From assembly GCA_016200915.1 (NCBI GenBank), contig JACQDV010000027.1, positions 21,084 to 85,083 of the forward strand: a stretch of 64,000 bases of DNA, in the 5' to 3' direction. Made by a program: the position numbers and the translations under genes. A model generated the notes under the pieces. That model did not search any database and was not told the DNA's origin. It saw nothing but the letters and a program-made list of their open reading frames with translations. Numbering within the stretch: position 1 is the stretch's first letter; every line of letters starts with the position of its first letter. Source of the DNA: Sphingobacteriales bacterium (GTDB taxonomy: Bacteria; Bacteroidota; Bacteroidia; Chitinophagales; Chitinophagaceae). This document shows positions 63,076 to 64,000 of this stretch, piece after piece.

Positions 63076-63945
63076 TTAATTCAAGTTTCCTGTTTTAAAT
63101 ATTATTGTTTTTACCTGAAAAGCAAAAACAAATAGCAATATTTTCAGTAAGAAGCCATCCTTAGTTACTGCATGAATAGAATGGGGCGTCATTTCTATTA
63201 TTTCGCTAATGGTGGTTTCTATTCTTTTTCTCATTACATTTTTTATAAAAGACTGATAGGGTCTGTCCGGTTTCTTACTGTTTGATTTTCTGCAAATCTT
63301 CAATTCAATCAACTCCGTTTCTCTATACAGGTCTTCCAGTTCGTAATTGGTGTAAGCACTATCGCCAAACACACTGCTTTCGGCTGGCAAATCCATATAC
63401 ATCTTGTGCAATGCTGCGGCATCATGTTCGCTGCCGGGTGTAAAGCATAACTCTACCGGGATACCCTGCTTTGTCGTAATCAGTTGCACCTTCACCCCAT
63501 AAAAATATTCCCGTTTACTGGCATTAAAACCCCGCCATTCCGACCCTTTCAGCAGTTTGCTCCTGCTGATACGGATGTTATGACAGCAACGCAAGGGGAA
63601 GGAATCAATAATATACTCTAATTCCGCACTTACATATTTGAACAAACGGCCTACCTGCAAAAACAGCCACATAATCAATGATGCCACCTTGTGCAGACGC
63701 TTTGTAAAGCCACTTTTGCCTATCATGGCTGGTATCATGTTATGGCTACGCATATAATTGATAGCATGCGATTGGTTACCTTTAAAATAAAGAGCTGCTA
63801 TTAAAGCCGTACTTATTATTTCACTGTCACTTACTTGCCTTTCACCATGTTCACGGTGTCCAACTCCTTTTAGTATGTCGTCTATCAAACAATAAATACC
63901 AATAACTTTGTCCTGAAGCATTTGAGTAGGTTTTTGGTTTCGCAA
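63076..63945 (-). CDS. IS982-family transposase
   Basis: 289 residues. Typical segments: VSDSEIISTALIAALYFKGNQ, GKSGFTKRLHKVASL, YIIDSFPLRCCHNIRISR, ASKREYFYGVKVQLIT, PVELCFTPGSEHDAAAL and VFGDSAYTNYELEDLY, carrying the DDE catalytic acids (IDSF, GSEHD, GDSAY). Complete in length. Its stop codon falls in the TAATTA motif at the left border of the element. Confidence 0.9.
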   Translation of the reverse strand: MRNQKPTQMLQDKVIGIYCLIDDILKGVGHREHGERQVSDSEIISTALIAALYFKGNQSHAINYMRSHNMIPAMIGKSGFTKRLHKVASLIMWLFLQVGRLFKYVSAELEYIIDSFPLRCCHNIRISRSKLLKGSEWRGFNASKREYFYGVKVQLITTKQGIPVELCFTPGSEHDAAALHKMYMDLPAESSVFGDSAYTNYELEDLYRETELIELKICRKSNSKKPDRPYQSFIKNVMRKRIETTISEIIEMTPHSIHAVTKDGFLLKILLFVFAFQVKTIIFKTGNLN

Positions 63946-63994
63946 CTCAAAAATATTCTATTTCAAATGCTTCTTCTTTTTAGGAAACTTGGGT
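63079..63994 (-). mobile_element. IS982-family insertion sequence
   Basis: Terminal inverted repeats: ATTCAAGTTTCCT at 63079-63091 and, on the other strand, ACCCAAGTTTCCT from 63994 (11 of 13 identical). TAATTA flanks both ends (63073-63078, 63995-64000), and may be the target duplication or part of longer ends. The ~916-bp span contains only the transposase. It has cut the AbiEii gene. Confidence 0.75.
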
Positions 63995-64000
63995 TAATTA

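Noticed and set aside
1..64000. CRISPR arrays, rRNA, tRNA genes or an integrase that could explain island mobility
   Set aside because: No regularly spaced repeats, no tRNA T-loop-like sequences at gene ends and no recombinase other than the IS982 transposase were found by eye.

Overview
The window comes from a member of the Bacteroidota, most likely Chitinophagales (Chitinophagaceae-like). Supporting signs are a PKD-repeat protein with a type-B type IX secretion C-terminal domain next to a PorP/SprF-like protein, a FecA-type TonB receptor, many short lipoproteins, AT-rich gaps, and start codons mostly lacking a Shine-Dalgarno sequence. There is no rRNA, tRNA, CRISPR array or integrase. Species assignment is inference.

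The theme is a very large copper/silver (and other metal) detoxification island, about 9.3-58.9 kb. Layout: (1) 1-4.5 kb holds the tail of a nucleoside/AMP phosphorylase overlapping a PRPP synthase, an SRPBCC protein, a prohibitin-like lipoprotein and a cytoplasmic GH13 amylase. (2) 4.5-9.2 kb holds a giant T9SS cargo protein and a PorP/SprF-like partner. (3) 9.3-21.6 kb is the first metal module: a Met-rich lipoprotein, a membrane-anchored AlbA_2 protein, an ArsR regulator, an orphan F0-b-like protein, a CusA-type pump split by a frameshift at an A7 tract, DUF4136 and TRASH-like lipoproteins, TolC, a Tat multicopper oxidase and two CusB adaptors. (4) 21.7-25.5 kb is a TolC/HlyD/ABC-2 permease cassette bounded by a decayed copy of the cusB 3' end, then an MFS pump (to 26.8 kb). 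(5) 27-30.1 kb has an ECF sigma factor, a beta-barrel protein and a beta-propeller lipoprotein. (6) 30.3-35.4 kb has a P1B-4 metal ATPase with nitroreductase, a divergent AraC regulator and an HhH/nuclease-like gene whose truncated paralogue lies on the other side of the block. (7) 35.4-38.7 kb (minus) has a TonB receptor and a two-domain multicopper oxidase.

(8) 39.1-56.9 kb is one long collinear run: HYC_CC_PP protein, TolC, a composite CusB, several heavy-metal-binding-domain (HMBD) proteins, a Met-rich DUF2231-like membrane protein, a CopA-CopB fusion oxidase, DUF305, a CopB-type ATPase, a ceramidase-like (CREST) membrane protein, MgtC, DUF4136 and a second, complete heavy-metal RND pump. 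A methyltransferase, a DUF2911 protein and a PepSY protein follow, ending at a good terminator near 58.98 kb. (9) 59-64 kb (minus) is a different kind of region: an unknown protein, a membrane-bound LuxR regulator, a GNAT acetyltransferase, and an AbiEii toxin remnant truncated by an IS982-family element.

Together the genes would export Cu(I)/Ag(I) from the cytoplasm (CopB), pump it from the periplasm out of the cell (CusA/CusB/TolC), oxidise Cu(I) (multicopper oxidases) and buffer it with Met/His/Cys-rich periplasmic proteins. The second RND pump lacks the CusA methionine triad and probably serves another substrate. The remnant gene ends at cassette borders suggest the island grew by repeated recombination.
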